From NCBI RefSeq assembly GCF_003351145.1, contig NZ_QQSV01000003.1:62001-126000 (forward strand): a stretch of 64,000 nt of DNA, written 5' to 3'. The notes beneath the pieces were generated by a model. It was not told the origin of the DNA and did not search any database. It saw only the letters and a program-made list of their open reading frames with translations. Numbering within the stretch: the stretch's first letter is position 1; every line of letters begins with the position of its first letter. This DNA is from Meiothermus sp. QL-1 (GTDB lineage: Bacteria; Deinococcota; Deinococci; Deinococcales; Thermaceae). The position numbers and the translations under genes were made by a program. Of the stretch, positions 38,984 to 48,894 are shown one piece after another.

Positions 38984-41458
38984 GTGCTGCGGTTGTTCTT
39001 TTGGCTGGGTTTGTTCTGGCTGGCGGCCTGCGCACCGAGACCGGACCGGGCCGCGCTTTGGGTGCGGCTTGAAGCCCCCGCGGCCCTGAGCCCTGAGCTC
39101 AGGGTGGTGGGGCCGGGCTTTGAGCGGGTCCTGGAGGGGCCGGGCGAGCACCGGCTGGAGGGGCTGGCCCCGGGAGGCTACATCCTGGAGCCTTTGGAGA
39201 AGGAGGGGCCGGACGGCTACCGGTACGGGGGCGAGGCCGTGCGGGTCTTTCTGGAGGCGGGCTCGAGGCTGACCACCACTGTGACTTACCGGCCGCTCAC
39301 CGGCCGGCTGGTGCTGGAGCTGGGGGTGAGCCCCCCGCTGGAGGGGTTTACCCCCTGGGCGGAGGTGCAAAGGGATGGGGCGCGGGTGGCCCGGGTGGAG
39401 GGGACCCGGGCCCACGCGCTGGGCCTGCCGCCTGGGGTTTACACGGTGGTGGCCGGGCCCGCCCCCCCGCGCTACCGGGTGAGCCGGGCCCAGCAGCCGG
39501 TGGTGGTGCAGGCCGGGCGGGAGGAGCGCTTGCAGGTGGCCTACGGCCTGGGCTTCGGGACCGTGGTGGTGCGGGTGGAGGGGCCGGAGGGGCTCGTTCC
39601 TGAGGTGGTGGTAGTGGGTCCGGCCGGCAGCACCCCTGTGCGCCAACTGGGCAGCACCACCTTGCAGCAGGTGGCGGGCTCGTACCGGGTGGAGGCCCAG
39701 GCGGTGCCGCTGGAAGGGATAACCTACCAGCCCGAGGTGCTGGGAAGCCCCTTTGAGCTGGAGGACGGGGCCACCCATACCGTGACGGTGCGCCACCGGC
39801 CGGCCGACTCGGCCCTGGCGGTCTGGCTCCAGGGCCTGGCCCCGGGCGACCGCGCGGCGCTGGCCCTGCGCCGGGGGGAGGCCCAGGTGGCGCTGCGCGA
39901 GGTGGGGCCCGAGACCCCCCAGCCGGTGCGCTTCGAGGGCCTTCCCTTTGGCACCTATACCCTGCAGGCCGAGGGGGTGCGGCAGGGGGTGTACCTAGAC
40001 GCCGAGCTGGCCTCCACGCCCCGGAGCGCGACCACCACCCAGGAGCAGCCCCGGGCAAACCTCACCCTGGACCTGGTGGTGCGCCCCTACAGCGGGCGGG
40101 CCTACGTGGGGGGCAATGGGGCCCGCGACAACACCGGCTGGACCGCCAACGGCCAGGCGGTGCCGCCCACCCGCCGGGGGGACGACGGGGCCTACTGGGG
40201 CAACGAGCAGGGGCTGGAGCCCCTGGGCCTGCCCCAGGCGGGGCTCTACCGCCTGCGGCGGGACGGGCCGGGCAACCTGTATGCCCTCTACCAGTTCGCG
40301 GCCGGGCAGAGCCAGAACCGCATCCTGCGCTTTAGCCGGGCCCAGCTCGAGGCCGGCGCGCTGGGCGAGGCCGGGGCTTTGCGCATCCTGGGTGCGGCCA
40401 CCGGGGAGCGGGTGGTGGGCGGGGCTACCCTGAACAACCCCACCGACCTGGCCTTCGACGCCCAGGGGAACCTCTGGGTGGTCAACCAGGCCGCCGGCAC
40501 CATCGCCTGCATCCGGGCCGAGCGCCTGGGCGGGAACGGCTCTTTGGACCGGCCCAACCAGCTCTGGGCGGTTGAGCTCGAGAGCCCCCGGGCCCTGGCC
40601 TTCGACCGGCAGGGCCACCTCTGGGTGGCGGGGGGTTATTTCCTGCCCGGCCAGCAGCGCGCCTACTTGGTGCGCTTTCCCCAGCCCACCTGCCCTGCCT
40701 CCCTCTACAGCGGGAGCCCGGCCGCTTTGCCGCCGGATGTGCGGCTCGACTTGAGCCAGCCCACCCACCCCGCCGGGGCCTTCTACCAGCCCTCGGCCCT
40801 GGCCCTGGCCCCGGACGGCCAGAGCCTGTTCGTGGCCGACTTCGGGGGAGGGAGCGACTACTACAACTCAGACCCATCCTGCATTGCCAACGGCAGCATT
40901 GACCTCAATACCCTGCGCGAGACCATCATCAAAGTCCCCCTCCAGGGAGAGAACCTGACCCCGAGCGCCACCTACCGCCCCGTGCAGGTGGCCAAGCGCC
41001 TGACCGCGGGGCCCTTCAACCGCGATCCGGTGCCCCCAGGCCAGGCCCCGCCCGACCGCGGGCTGCAGCAGGCCGCCGACCTGGCCTTCGACAGCCGGGG
41101 CAATCTCTGGGTGGCGGCCAACAACAACGTGGAGGTCGACCCCGACCACCCCTGCTACCCCACCGCGGGCTTTGTGAGCGGGACCCTCGAGCAGCGCCAG
41201 GCCCAGTGCGGCAACCCCGCCACCGCCCAGGTCGACTGCCCGGGCCCCCTTTCCCGCCTGCTCACCGACCGGCGGGGCAGGGTCTACGTCCTGGCCGCGG
41301 CCGACCTGGCGGGTGAGGCGGAGGGCCTGGTGGTGGTGAACCCCCTGGCGGTGCTCTCTGGCCCCCCGCCCGGGCCCCCGGTGGGAGGGGTAAGGCCGGC
41401 GGTGGGCTTTACCGGGCTGTTGCTCCACATACCGCGCTCTAGGCCCGGTACAGGCTGA
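38984..41458 (+). CDS. Lipoprotein 4: PEGA-like repeats plus beta-propeller-like region
   Basis: 824 residues from GTG at 38984 (GGGGGTGGAA upstream); the frame is open further 5' but those codons lie inside lipoprotein 3. The signal peptide LRLFFWLGLFWLAAC gives a lipobox Cys16. Beta-sandwich repeats (WVRLEAPAALSPELRVVGPG; RLVLELGVSPPLEG) precede blades LAFDAQGNLWVVNQ, LAFDRQGHLWVAGG and LAFDSRGNLWVAANNNVEV. Two extra cysteine-containing loops occur near the end (CIANGS; HPCYPT...QCGN). Its 3' end overlaps the convergent hemolysin-III gene by 20 nt. Confidence 0.82.
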   Translation: MLRLFFWLGLFWLAACAPRPDRAALWVRLEAPAALSPELRVVGPGFERVLEGPGEHRLEGLAPGGYILEPLEKEGPDGYRYGGEAVRVFLEAGSRLTTTVTYRPLTGRLVLELGVSPPLEGFTPWAEVQRDGARVARVEGTRAHALGLPPGVYTVVAGPAPPRYRVSRAQQPVVVQAGREERLQVAYGLGFGTVVVRVEGPEGLVPEVVVVGPAGSTPVRQLGSTTLQQVAGSYRVEAQAVPLEGITYQPEVLGSPFELEDGATHTVTVRHRPADSALAVWLQGLAPGDRAALALRRGEAQVALREVGPETPQPVRFEGLPFGTYTLQAEGVRQGVYLDAELASTPRSATTTQEQPRANLTLDLVVRPYSGRAYVGGNGARDNTGWTANGQAVPPTRRGDDGAYWGNEQGLEPLGLPQAGLYRLRRDGPGNLYALYQFAAGQSQNRILRFSRAQLEAGALGEAGALRILGAATGERVVGGATLNNPTDLAFDAQGNLWVVNQAAGTIACIRAERLGGNGSLDRPNQLWAVELESPRALAFDRQGHLWVAGGYFLPGQQRAYLVRFPQPTCPASLYSGSPAALPPDVRLDLSQPTHPAGAFYQPSALALAPDGQSLFVADFGGGSDYYNSDPSCIANGSIDLNTLRETIIKVPLQGENLTPSATYRPVQVAKRLTAGPFNRDPVPPGQAPPDRGLQQAADLAFDSRGNLWVAANNNVEVDPDHPCYPTAGFVSGTLEQRQAQCGNPATAQVDCPGPLSRLLTDRRGRVYVLAAADLAGEAEGLVVVNPLAVLSGPPPGPPVGGVRPAVGFTGLLLHIPRSRPGTG

Positions 41459-42074
41459 GCACCGCCAGGTACATGCCCAGGCTGCCCAGCAGCACGAAGA
41501 GGTGCCAGAGCCCGTGGAAGCCCATCACCCGGGGCAGCGGGTTGGGCCAGCGGGCGGCGTAGACCACCGCCCCCAGGCTGTAGGCCAGCCCACCCAGGAG
41601 CAAAAAGCCCAGGGTCCAGGAACCCAGGGCCAGCTTGGGCAGCAGGAAGACCGCCAGCCAGCCCAGCCCCAGGTAGCTCGCGGTGTAGAGCCAGCGAGGA
41701 GCCCTCAGGGTGACCAGCTTGAGCCCCACCCCCAGCCCGGCCAGCCCCCAGATGAGCCCCAAAGCCCAGGGCCGCCAGGAGGCCTCCAGGGCCTGCAGGA
41801 GCACCGGGGTGTAGGTCCCGGCGATGAATAGGAAGATGGCCGCGTGGTCGAGCTTGCGCAGCCAGAGCAGGGCCTGCTCGGAGACCCGCAGGGCGTGGTA
41901 GAGGGTTGAGGCCGTGTACATCAGGGTCATGCTGAGGCCAAAGACCAGGGCCCCGACCAGCTTGGTCGGGTGGCCCCCGCTGAAAAGGAGGAGCACCAGC
42001 GTTCCCAAAAGGGCCAGCAGGGCACCGGCGGCGTGGGAATAGGCGTTGAAGGGTTCGCGGACGAGGCTGCGCAC
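41439..42074 (-). CDS. Hemolysin III / PAQR family membrane protein
   Basis: 211 residues with seven predicted helices. Conserved metal-site residues of the HlyIII/PAQR family are visible: EPFNAYSHAAGALLALLG, YTASTLYHALR, RKLDHAAIFLFIAGTYTPVLL and the C-terminal MGFHGLWHLFVLLGS. The family is thought to include metal-dependent membrane hydrolases (ceramidase-like); the bacterial role is unclear. GTG start 7 nt after TAGGCT. Confidence 0.92.
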   Translation of the reverse strand: MRSLVREPFNAYSHAAGALLALLGTLVLLLFSGGHPTKLVGALVFGLSMTLMYTASTLYHALRVSEQALLWLRKLDHAAIFLFIAGTYTPVLLQALEASWRPWALGLIWGLAGLGVGLKLVTLRAPRWLYTASYLGLGWLAVFLLPKLALGSWTLGFLLLGGLAYSLGAVVYAARWPNPLPRVMGFHGLWHLFVLLGSLGMYLAVLSLYRA

Positions 42075-42081
42075 TGCTGCC

Positions 42082-42087
42082 AGCCTA
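42082..42087 (-). promoter_or_regulatory. -10 box of the hemolysin-III gene
   Basis: TAGGCT on the minus strand (42087-42082), 7 nt before the GTG at 42074. Confidence 0.4.
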
Positions 42088-42116
42088 ACACGCCCGTGTG
42101 AAACTGTTGTAAAAGC

Positions 42117-44462
<2,346 letters not shown>

Positions 44463-44490
44463 GCCACCTACCCAGGATACCGCCCCAGGC

Positions 44491-44931
44491 CTACTGGCAG
44501 CTAGGGCAGACCCCCCTCAGCTCCAGCCGGGCCTCCTCCACGAACCAGCCTGTTTTCGCCTCGATGGCCGTTCGGATGGGTTCTGGGTCAAACTCGGCCA
44601 AGTCCTCGAGCAATAGGTCCTCCACGCTGCCGCACTGGATGCACAGCAGATGGTGGTGGCGCTCGTTGTAGCCGTCGTAGCGGGTGTTGCCCTTCTGGTC
44701 CTTGAACTCCCACAAAAGCCCGGCGTCGCGCAGCACCTGGAGGTTCAGGTAGACGGTAGAAAGGCCGATGTTGTAGCCCTTCTTCTTGAGGCCCAGGTAC
44801 AGCTCCTCTGGGGTGGGGTGGGTGTTTTTGCGGTCTAAGTAGGCCAGGATGCGCTCCCGGGGCAGGGTGTGACGCAGGCCCGCCGCTTTCAGGCGCGACC
44901 TATAGATCTCCCGTTCCTTGGCTTTGGCCAT
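44491..44931 (-). CDS. Fur/PerR-family metalloregulator
   Basis: 146 residues. N-terminal winged helix ([36 protein letters not shown]) and a dimerisation domain with [10 protein letters not shown] and a second CxxC (CPSC) at the very end, the structural-zinc pairs of Fur-like proteins. Metal-sensing His residues are in ERHHHLLC. Subtype (Fur, PerR or Zur) cannot be fixed; the operator-like sequence in its own promoter is PerR/Fur-like. It is divergent from the FtsB-like gene. Confidence 0.92.
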   Translation of the reverse strand: MAKAKEREIYRSRLKAAGLRHTLPRERILAYLDRKNTHPTPEELYLGLKKKGYNIGLSTVYLNLQVLRDAGLLWEFKDQKGNTRYDGYNERHHHLLCIQCGSVEDLLLEDLAEFDPEPIRTAIEAKTGWFVEEARLELRGVCPSCQ

Positions 44932-44949
44932 GGGAAACCCCCTGTATAA

Positions 44950-44964
44950 CTTTCATTACTATAA
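44950..44964 (-). promoter_or_regulatory. PerR/Fur-box-like site in the fur promoter
   Basis: On the minus strand TTATAGTAATGAAAG matches the 7-1-7 PerR/Fur consensus TTATAATNATTATAA at 10 of the 14 specified positions. It contains a TATAGT -10 candidate, so binding would block transcription: probable autoregulation. It sits about 19-33 nt upstream of the ATG and 36 nt upstream of the divergent -10 (45000). Confidence 0.5.
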
Positions 44965-44999
44965 AAGATTTTCAGAAAAAAGCAGCCTGCGCGGGGTGC

Positions 45000-45005
45000 T
45001 ATACT
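45000..45005 (+). promoter_or_regulatory. -10 box of the ftsB-like gene
   Basis: TATACT, 9 nt before the GTG at 45015. Confidence 0.5.
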
Positions 45006-45014
45006 AAAGGAACC

Positions 45015-45287
45015 GTGGCGAAGCCCATCTACCGCTTCTTGCACCTGGTTTTTGCCTTGGGGAGCCTGCACCTTTTGGTTTTGCTGGGCCTCGAGCTGCA
45101 GCGCTTCGCCCACTTCCGCCAGGAAACTGCTTTGGCCCTGGCGCGCATCGAGCGGCTCGAGCAGCGGCAAAAGCGCCTGCTGCAGGAGCTGGAGCAGGCC
45201 GCCGACCCCGCCTACCGCGAGGGGCTTTTGCGCCGGATGGGCTATGTGCACAAGGACGAGCTGCTCTACCCCTGGCCCCGGCGCTAG
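45015..45287 (+). CDS. FtsB/DivIC-like septum-formation initiator
   Basis: 90 residues: a short cytoplasmic start, one membrane helix (FALGSLHLLVLLGLEL), a coiled coil (LARIERLEQRQKRLLQELEQA) and the typical DivIC/FtsB ending RRMGYVHKDELLYP. Such proteins join FtsL and FtsQ at the division septum. The GTG start is leaderless-like (TATACT 9 nt upstream). The size and C-terminal motif support the call, but the family is divergent. Confidence 0.7.
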   Translation: MAKPIYRFLHLVFALGSLHLLVLLGLELQRFAHFRQETALALARIERLEQRQKRLLQELEQAADPAYREGLLRRMGYVHKDELLYPWPRR

Positions 45288-45293
45288 TGGGTG

Positions 45294-45299
45294 TAGTAT
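45294..45299 (+). promoter_or_regulatory. -10 box of the 93-residue protein gene
   Basis: TAGTAT, 6 nt before the ATG at 45306. Confidence 0.45.
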
Positions 45300-45305
45300 G
45301 GGGCT

Positions 45306-45587
45306 ATGCTCGAGCGGCTGACCGAACAGTTCCTCGAGGACGAGGCCCTCACCGAGGGGCTCAGCGACGAGGAAGCAGGGGAGCTTTTGGGCTGGCTCAT
45401 TGGCGTGGTGGAGGACCTCGAGGCTTCGGAGGAGGCCTCCGAGCGGCTGGTGGCCCAGATGCGCCGCTTGGGGCGCGAGATGGCCCGTATAGCCCGGCGC
45501 TACCGGGTGCCCGTGGAGGAGCTAATTGAGCTGGTGGAGCTGGCCTGGGAAGGGGAGGACCCTGCGGCCCACCCTATGCAGGCTTAA
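45306..45587 (+). CDS. Small acidic helical protein, unknown
   Basis: 93 residues, strongly acidic and predicted helical (FLEDEALTEGLSDEEAGELLGWLIGVVEDL; RYRVPVEELIELVELAW). No membrane segment or known domain. It is 18 nt after the FtsB-like gene and has its own -10 box. Codon positions show the usual high third-position GC, so it is likely real. Function unknown. Confidence 0.7.
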   Translation: MLERLTEQFLEDEALTEGLSDEEAGELLGWLIGVVEDLEASEEASERLVAQMRRLGREMARIARRYRVPVEELIELVELAWEGEDPAAHPMQA

Positions 45588-45635
45588 GGCAGCTTGGTGC
45601 AAATCTAACACGCCTAGGAGACCGCCGGGTATAGC

Positions 45636-45866
45636 CTGGAGGTGTGGGCAGGGGGTCCGCATCTTTGCACGCATTCAGGGTGGGCCGAGTGGGGTGGGCC
45701 TGGCCCCAGCCCATGCGTCGGGAACGGCCCTCGCTGCGCAACTGGCTGCTGCCGCCCGCTGGACCGGGAACCCAGCCCCTCCGTCCCCCCCGGCCGCTCC
45801 GGAAGCACTGGGCCTGAAGCACTCCCCTGCCGCGGCTGCCCTCGCGCCTCCCGGGGGCAGTTTTTT
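45636..45866 (+). ncRNA. Candidate structured RNA ending at a strong terminator
   Basis: The 277-nt gap 45588-45864 has no convincing gene. TATAGC at 45630-45635 could start a transcript near 45640 that stops at the terminator at 45836-45866. Its ends would pair: GGCAGGGG (45647-45654) with CCCCTGCC (45824-45831), then TTCAGG with CCTGAA further in. It lacks the signatures of RNase P, tmRNA and SRP RNA. A long 3'UTR of the upstream gene is the alternative. Confidence 0.35.
45836..45866 (+). terminator. Intrinsic terminator with T6 tract
   Basis: CTGCCC (45836-45841) / GGGCAG (45855-45860) followed by TTTTTT. Plus-strand orientation; it touches the last codon of the convergent LCP gene. Confidence 0.75.
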
Positions 45867-47016
45867 ACTCCCCCTGGAGGTCAGGCCCCACGCGCACGGT
45901 AAATTCGCTGTACAAGGCGGCCTCCCCCGACACCCGGTAGGGTAGCCCCAGGGATTCTGCCAGCAGGCGGGCGGCCTCGGCCTCTCCGTTGGTCAGCACC
46001 TCGCTTCTGGGCGGAGGGCTTTCGATTTCATGCAAAAGCACCCGGAACCCCAGCCCACGGAGCCTGTCGCGCACCTGGCCAGCCTGGGCTGCTTGCGCTG
46101 CGGCGTACTGCACCACCACCCGTTGCCCCGCCAGGTCCTGCAGGCTGAGGGTGGGGGGAGGGGCCTCGCTGAAGTAGCGGTCCACCAGGCGTTTCAGTTC
46201 ACCCTGGTGCACCTCCCAGCCGCGGCCAAACTGGCCGGGGGTAAGCAGGGAGACAAGCTCGGGCCGGGTGGCCAGGAAGCCCAGCAGGCTGCCGATTTCC
46301 TCCCGGGTGAGGTCGGTGCGGATGTGGGGCTCTACGCTGGCGATGGCCTGCGGGACTCGCAGGAGGCCTGCGGGGGAGAGGAGCTCTCGCTTGAGGGCGT
46401 TGAAGAAGTTCTGCTGCCGCTGGATGCGCCCAATGTCGCCCAAAGCGTCGTGCCGGAAGCGCAGGTAGCCCTCGGCCTGCGCGCCGCTAAGGCGCTGGCA
46501 GCCTGGCTTTAGGTCAATCTCCAGTTTGGCCGCGGTGTCCTTGTACTGCATGGCCTTCTCCACACAGACCTCGACCCCTCCCAGGGCGTCGATGCCGCTG
46601 CGGATGGCCTCCACGCTCACCGAGACGTAGGCGTCTATGGCCACTCCGGTGAGGTTCTCCACCACCTCCTTGGCCAGCTCGGGCCCCCCGAACTTGTTGG
46701 CGTGGTTGAGGATGTACCAGCCGTAGCCGGGAATGCGCACGTAGGTGTCGCGGGGAATGGAGAGGACGCTGATGCGCCTGGCCTTTGGGTCGAAGCGCAC
46801 CAGCAGGTTGGCATCGGAAAGCCCGCGGAAATCCTCGGGGGCCCGCTGGTGGTGGCCTTTGTACTCGGGGGCCACCCCGAGTACCAGCACGGTAAGGGGG
46901 GCTTCCAGGGGCCGGGGGAGGGCACCGAAGCGCAGAAGGGGTTGGAGAAGAGGGTAGGCCCACCAGGCCGCCCCGGCCAGCAGGAGTAACAGAAGGAGGA
47001 GGAGAAAGCGGCGCAT
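45865..47016 (-). CDS. LytR-CpsA-Psr (LCP) family protein with LytR_C domain
   Basis: 383 residues, one N-terminal membrane anchor (RFLLLLLLLLLAGAAWWAYPLL). LCP catalytic domain: LSDANLLVRFDPKARRISVLSIPRDTYVRIPGYG, NHANKFGGPELAKEVVENLTG, and LSGAQAEGYLRFRHDALGDIGRIQRQQ, with the Arg/Asp phosphate-binding set. Residues about 295-383 form the LytR_C domain. LCP enzymes transfer polymers from undecaprenyl diphosphate carriers to the wall. ATG 9 nt after TAGACT. It may work with the WecG/TagA-type glycosyltransferase at 49623. Confidence 0.92.
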   Translation of the reverse strand: MRRFLLLLLLLLLAGAAWWAYPLLQPLLRFGALPRPLEAPLTVLVLGVAPEYKGHHQRAPEDFRGLSDANLLVRFDPKARRISVLSIPRDTYVRIPGYGWYILNHANKFGGPELAKEVVENLTGVAIDAYVSVSVEAIRSGIDALGGVEVCVEKAMQYKDTAAKLEIDLKPGCQRLSGAQAEGYLRFRHDALGDIGRIQRQQNFFNALKRELLSPAGLLRVPQAIASVEPHIRTDLTREEIGSLLGFLATRPELVSLLTPGQFGRGWEVHQGELKRLVDRYFSEAPPPTLSLQDLAGQRVVVQYAAAQAAQAGQVRDRLRGLGFRVLLHEIESPPPRSEVLTNGEAEAARLLAESLGLPYRVSGEAALYSEFTVRVGPDLQGE

Positions 47017-47025
47017 GCCCCTGCT

Positions 47026-47031
47026 AGTCTA
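47026..47031 (-). promoter_or_regulatory. -10 box of the LCP gene
   Basis: TAGACT on the minus strand (47031-47026), 9 nt before the ATG. Confidence 0.4.
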
Positions 47032-47061
47032 GCCCTGGCTGGGTGAGAAGCAGGCAAGAAG

Positions 47062-48282
47062 CTACTGCTGCGAGAGGGTGCCGATGATTCGGAAGAGCGG
47101 CAGGAACATTCCGGCCACGATGAGCCCCACGATGAAGCCCAGGAAGATGATCATAAGGGGTTCGATGGCCGCGGTGAGGGCGCTGACCGCCTCGTCTACC
47201 TCGCGCTCGTAGAAGTCGGCGATTTTGGTGAGCATGGTGTCGAGCGCGCCGGTCTCCTCCCCGATGGCCACCATGGAGCTCACCATGGGGGGGAAGACCT
47301 GGGGGTGGGCCTGGAGGGTGGTGTGGACCTGTTCCCCTGCCTGGATGGCCACCTTGGTCTGGTCCAGGATGTCCTCCACGATGGCGTTGCCCGCAGTGCC
47401 CTTGGTGATGTCCAGGGCCTCCACGATGTTCACCCCGCTGCTGATGAGCAGGCCGAAGGTGCGGGAGAAGCGGGCCAGGGCGCTTTTCTTCATCAGGTTG
47501 CCGAAGACCGGAATCCGGAGCTTGACCCGGTCAATCTGGCGCCGCCCCCTCTCGGTGCGGTAGTAGGAGCGGTAGGCGAAGAAGAGCCCGATGGCCAAAA
47601 GCAGGAGGAAGGGGGTGCTCTGGCGCAGGAAGTCGGAGACAGCCATCAGGGCCCGGGTGAGGAGGGGCAGTTCGGAGCCCAGCCCGGTCAGGATCTGGGC
47701 AAACTGGGGCACGATGCCGGTGAGCAGGAAGTAGGTGACCCCGATGGCGAAGACGAAGACGATGGCCGGGTAGGTCAGGGCTGAGCGAATTTTACCGATG
47801 AGGGCGAGCTCGTTTTCCTGGAAGGTGGCCAGCCGGTCCAGGATGGCATCCAGCGAGCCCGAGGTCTCCCCCGCGCGCACCAGGTTGATGTAGAGCCGGC
47901 TGAAGAGCTTTTGGCGGCTCAGGGCCTCGCTGAGGTTGGCTCCCCCCTCCACCTCGAGCCGGATGTCCTTGATGATTTCCCGGAACTTTTTCTTCTCGGT
48001 CTGCCGTTCCAGGATGGCCAGGGCCTGCACGATGGGCAGCCCGGCCCCCAGCATCGTGGCGAGCTGGCGGCTGAAGATGGCCAGGTCCTTGAGGCCCGGC
48101 TTGGGCTCCAGGCCCGGCAGCTTGACCTCGGCCTGCAGTCCACGGCCCGGTTCCCTAATTTCAGCGATGAAAAGCCCCTTCTCGCGCAGGATGCGGGCCG
48201 CAGAACGGACATCATCGGCCTCGATGACCGCGTTGATGAGCCGCCCCTGCTTGTCGCGGGCCTTATACTGGTAGGTTGGCAT
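47062..48282 (-). CDS. pilC: Type IV pilus inner-membrane platform protein PilC
   Basis: 406 residues, the length of Thermus PilC. Two GspF domains, each with LATMLGAGLPIVQAL / LLISSGVNIVEALDI, and three to four helices (AIVFVFAIGVTYFLLTGIV; PLMIIFLGFIVGLIVAGMFLPLF). Needed for pili, twitching and natural transformation. The ATG at 48282 fits the family N-terminus (PTYQYKARDKQG); it is 9 nt after TATACT. The frame is open for another 97 codons upstream but these lie antisense to scpB. Confidence 0.95.
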   Translation of the reverse strand: MPTYQYKARDKQGRLINAVIEADDVRSAARILREKGLFIAEIREPGRGLQAEVKLPGLEPKPGLKDLAIFSRQLATMLGAGLPIVQALAILERQTEKKKFREIIKDIRLEVEGGANLSEALSRQKLFSRLYINLVRAGETSGSLDAILDRLATFQENELALIGKIRSALTYPAIVFVFAIGVTYFLLTGIVPQFAQILTGLGSELPLLTRALMAVSDFLRQSTPFLLLLAIGLFFAYRSYYRTERGRRQIDRVKLRIPVFGNLMKKSALARFSRTFGLLISSGVNIVEALDITKGTAGNAIVEDILDQTKVAIQAGEQVHTTLQAHPQVFPPMVSSMVAIGEETGALDTMLTKIADFYEREVDEAVSALTAAIEPLMIIFLGFIVGLIVAGMFLPLFRIIGTLSQQ

Positions 48283-48291
48283 ACTGGCCTC

Positions 48292-48297
48292 AGTATA
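48292..48297 (-). promoter_or_regulatory. -10 box of pilC
   Basis: TATACT on the minus strand (48297-48292), 9 nt before the ATG. Confidence 0.5.
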
Positions 48298-48326
48298 GCC
48301 CCGTCGGGGCCAGGCTTGGGTGAGGT

Positions 48327-48851
48327 ATGAGCGAGGGCGCTTTGAAAGCCCAACTGCTGGCGGTGCTCTTTGCCGCAGGGCGGCCGGTCTCCCTGCGCGA
48401 GCTGGGGCCTTTGGCCCCGGAGGAGGCCCTGCTGCGGGCCATCGAGGCCCTGGGCCGCGAGCTGGAAGGGGGGCAGGCCGGGGTGCAGCTCGAGCGGGTG
48501 GCAGGGGGTTGGCGGCTGGTGGTCCACCCCGCGCACCTGGAGGCGGTGGAGCGGGTGCTGCGCCCAAGCCCACCCCGCCTCTCCAGGGCAGCCCTGGAGG
48601 TGCTGGCCATCCTTGCCTACCAGCAGCCCCTCACCCGCGCCGAGCTCGAGGCCCTGCGGGGCAAGAGCGTGGAGGGGGTTTTGGAGGGGCTGTTGGAGCG
48701 GGGGCTGGTGCGGGTGGTAGGGGAGAAGGAGGCCGTGGGACGGCCCAAGCTCTACGGGACCACGGAGCGCTTCCTGGAGGTTTTCGGCCTGGAAAGCCTG
48801 GACGACCTGCCGCCTTTGGGGGAAGGGCCGGTGCTTTTGCTGCGGGGCTAG
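48327..48851 (+). CDS. scpB: Segregation and condensation protein B
   Basis: 174 residues; winged-helix subunit that partners ScpA and SMC in chromosome segregation. Diagnostic: LERVAGGWRLVVHP, RLSRAALEVLAILAYQQPLTRAELEALRGKSVEGVLEGLLERGLV and GRPKLYGTTERFLEVFGL. The ATG follows GTGAGGT. scpA is not in this window. Confidence 0.95.
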   Translation: MSEGALKAQLLAVLFAAGRPVSLRELGPLAPEEALLRAIEALGRELEGGQAGVQLERVAGGWRLVVHPAHLEAVERVLRPSPPRLSRAALEVLAILAYQQPLTRAELEALRGKSVEGVLEGLLERGLVRVVGEKEAVGRPKLYGTTERFLEVFGLESLDDLPPLGEGPVLLLRG

Positions 48852-48865
48852 GGGGCCTGGTTCGT

Positions 48866-48871
48866 TATAAT
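48866..48871 (+). promoter_or_regulatory. -10 box upstream of the ComB-like gene
   Basis: Perfect TATAAT. The gene start (48895) is 23 nt away and has GGAGG at 48886-48890, so this message has a leader. Confidence 0.6.
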
Positions 48872-48894
48872 GCCGCGGGATAGACGGAGGCTCG

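Noticed and set aside
45588-45864. RNase P RNA, tmRNA or SRP RNA
   Set aside because: No GAGGAAAGTCC/ACAGAA blocks, no tmRNA ends, no SRP GGAAGG/AGCAG tetraloop pattern.
45526-45945. 139-codon frame over the 45.6-45.9 kb gap
   Set aside because: Overlaps the certain stop region of the small acidic gene; composition is low-complexity Pro/Ala/Gly and there is no start signal.
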